From the NCBI GenBank assembly GCA_028709985.1, contig JAQUTB010000002.1, positions 1 through 20,772 of the forward strand: 20,772 nt of DNA, read 5' to 3'. Source of the DNA: Dethiosulfovibrio sp. (GTDB lineage: Bacteria > Synergistota > Synergistia > Synergistales > Dethiosulfovibrionaceae). The notes under the pieces were generated by a model that ran no database searches, had not been told where the DNA came from, and saw nothing but the letters and a program-made list of their open reading frames with translations. Each line of letters opens with the position of its first letter. The stretch's first letter is position 1. The position numbers were made by a program, and so were the translations under genes. This document shows positions 20,495 to 20,772 of the stretch, piece after piece.

Positions 20495-20772
20495 ATGTTT
20501 CCCTTCTTCTTCGATCCGACGATGATGTTTCTGATACCAGCTCTGATCCTCGCGTTTTGGGCTCAGGCCAGGGTCAAGTCCACCTTTGCCCAGTATAGCC
20601 AGGTTGGTTCTCGCAAAGGTGTGACCGGTTCGGACGTCGCAGCTGCACTGTTGAGTCGCTTTGGTCTTTCCGATGTGCCGGTCAGGCCCATACCGGGCAG
20701 CCTCACCGACCACTACGACCCCAGAGACAGGAGTCTCAGTCTCTCCGAGTCGGTCTACGGCAGCACCAGCAT
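20495..20772 (+). CDS. Zinc metallopeptidase, YugP-type (N-terminal part, truncated by window edge)
   Basis: ATG at 20495 follows GGAGGTGAT (20480-20488) with 6-nt spacing. 92 codons are open to the window end. The N-terminus is a hydrophobic anchor (MFPFFFDPTMMFLIPALILAFWAQ). A segment typical of the membrane-linked zinc peptidases of the YugP family follows: AQARVKSTFAQYSQVGSRKGVTGSDVA, then a VPVRPIPGSLTDHYDPRDRSLSLSESVYGSTS stretch. The HExxH zinc motif is expected just beyond the edge and is not seen, so activity cannot be confirmed. Confidence 0.85.
   Translation, partial: MFPFFFDPTMMFLIPALILAFWAQARVKSTFAQYSQVGSRKGVTGSDVAAALLSRFGLSDVPVRPIPGSLTDHYDPRDRSLSLSESVYGSTS

Overview
The window looks like chromosomal DNA of an anaerobic, amino-acid-fermenting bacterium. 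The protein set (glutamate dehydrogenase, Na+/alanine symporter, alanine racemase, several PLP aminotransferases, a small selenoprotein, a bacterial CDC48-type ATPase, a YugP-type Zn peptidase), moderately high GC and strong AGGAGG ribosome sites with ATG/GTG/TTG starts fit a member of the Synergistota, perhaps close to Dethiosulfovibrio. That placement is inference from protein style; no rRNA or other marker is present. No CRISPR array, phage, transposase, rRNA or tRNA gene was seen.

Layout. 1-677 (-) is the 5' part of a CDC48/VAT-like AAA+ ATPase. Divergent from it are a YhaM-type OB-HD exoribonuclease (803-1852) and an RluA-family pseudouridine synthase (1854-2737) with an apparent -1 frameshift near 2324-2334. 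A 244-bp palindromic non-coding repeat (2740-2983) follows; a shorter relative lies at 19010-19125. Next come a small HesB-like (CC/Se motif-type) selenoprotein with in-frame TGA at 3208-3210 and a SECIS-like hairpin (3109-3438), a perfect bidirectional terminator, and a class I aminotransferase on the minus strand (3501-4724).

4725-5001 is a structured leader before an AGCS Na+/alanine symporter (5002-6387), followed by alanine racemase (6473-7606) and glutamate dehydrogenase (7718-8995). Together these suggest alanine uptake and racemisation, and nitrogen or redox cycling through glutamate. A peroxide-defence operon follows: 2-Cys peroxiredoxin, a 57-aa winged-helix protein and a PerR-like Fur regulator (9140-10313). 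Its terminator is shared with convergent asnS (10337-11641, -).

11741-14635 is a two-gene operon: a CbiA/CobB-like protein that has lost both its P-loop and its amidotransferase cysteine, then an AMP-forming acyl-CoA synthetase. A HAD phosphatase (-) overlaps the operon's end and is divergent from a MocR-type regulator whose PLP-anchoring lysine is replaced by Gln. A 69-aa membrane protein (-) and bioB (+) flank an 18-bp-arm palindrome resembling a biotin operator. The window closes with an FCD-type GntR regulator carrying a palindrome at its own promoter, the second repeat copy, a DegT-family sugar aminotransferase and the start of a YugP-type Zn peptidase.

The strongest points for a second look are the recoded selenoprotein and its promoter palindrome, the paired palindromic repeats abutting stop codons, the lysine-less MocR protein, the catalytically degenerate CbiA-like protein, and the unusual cluster ligands and control region of BioB.
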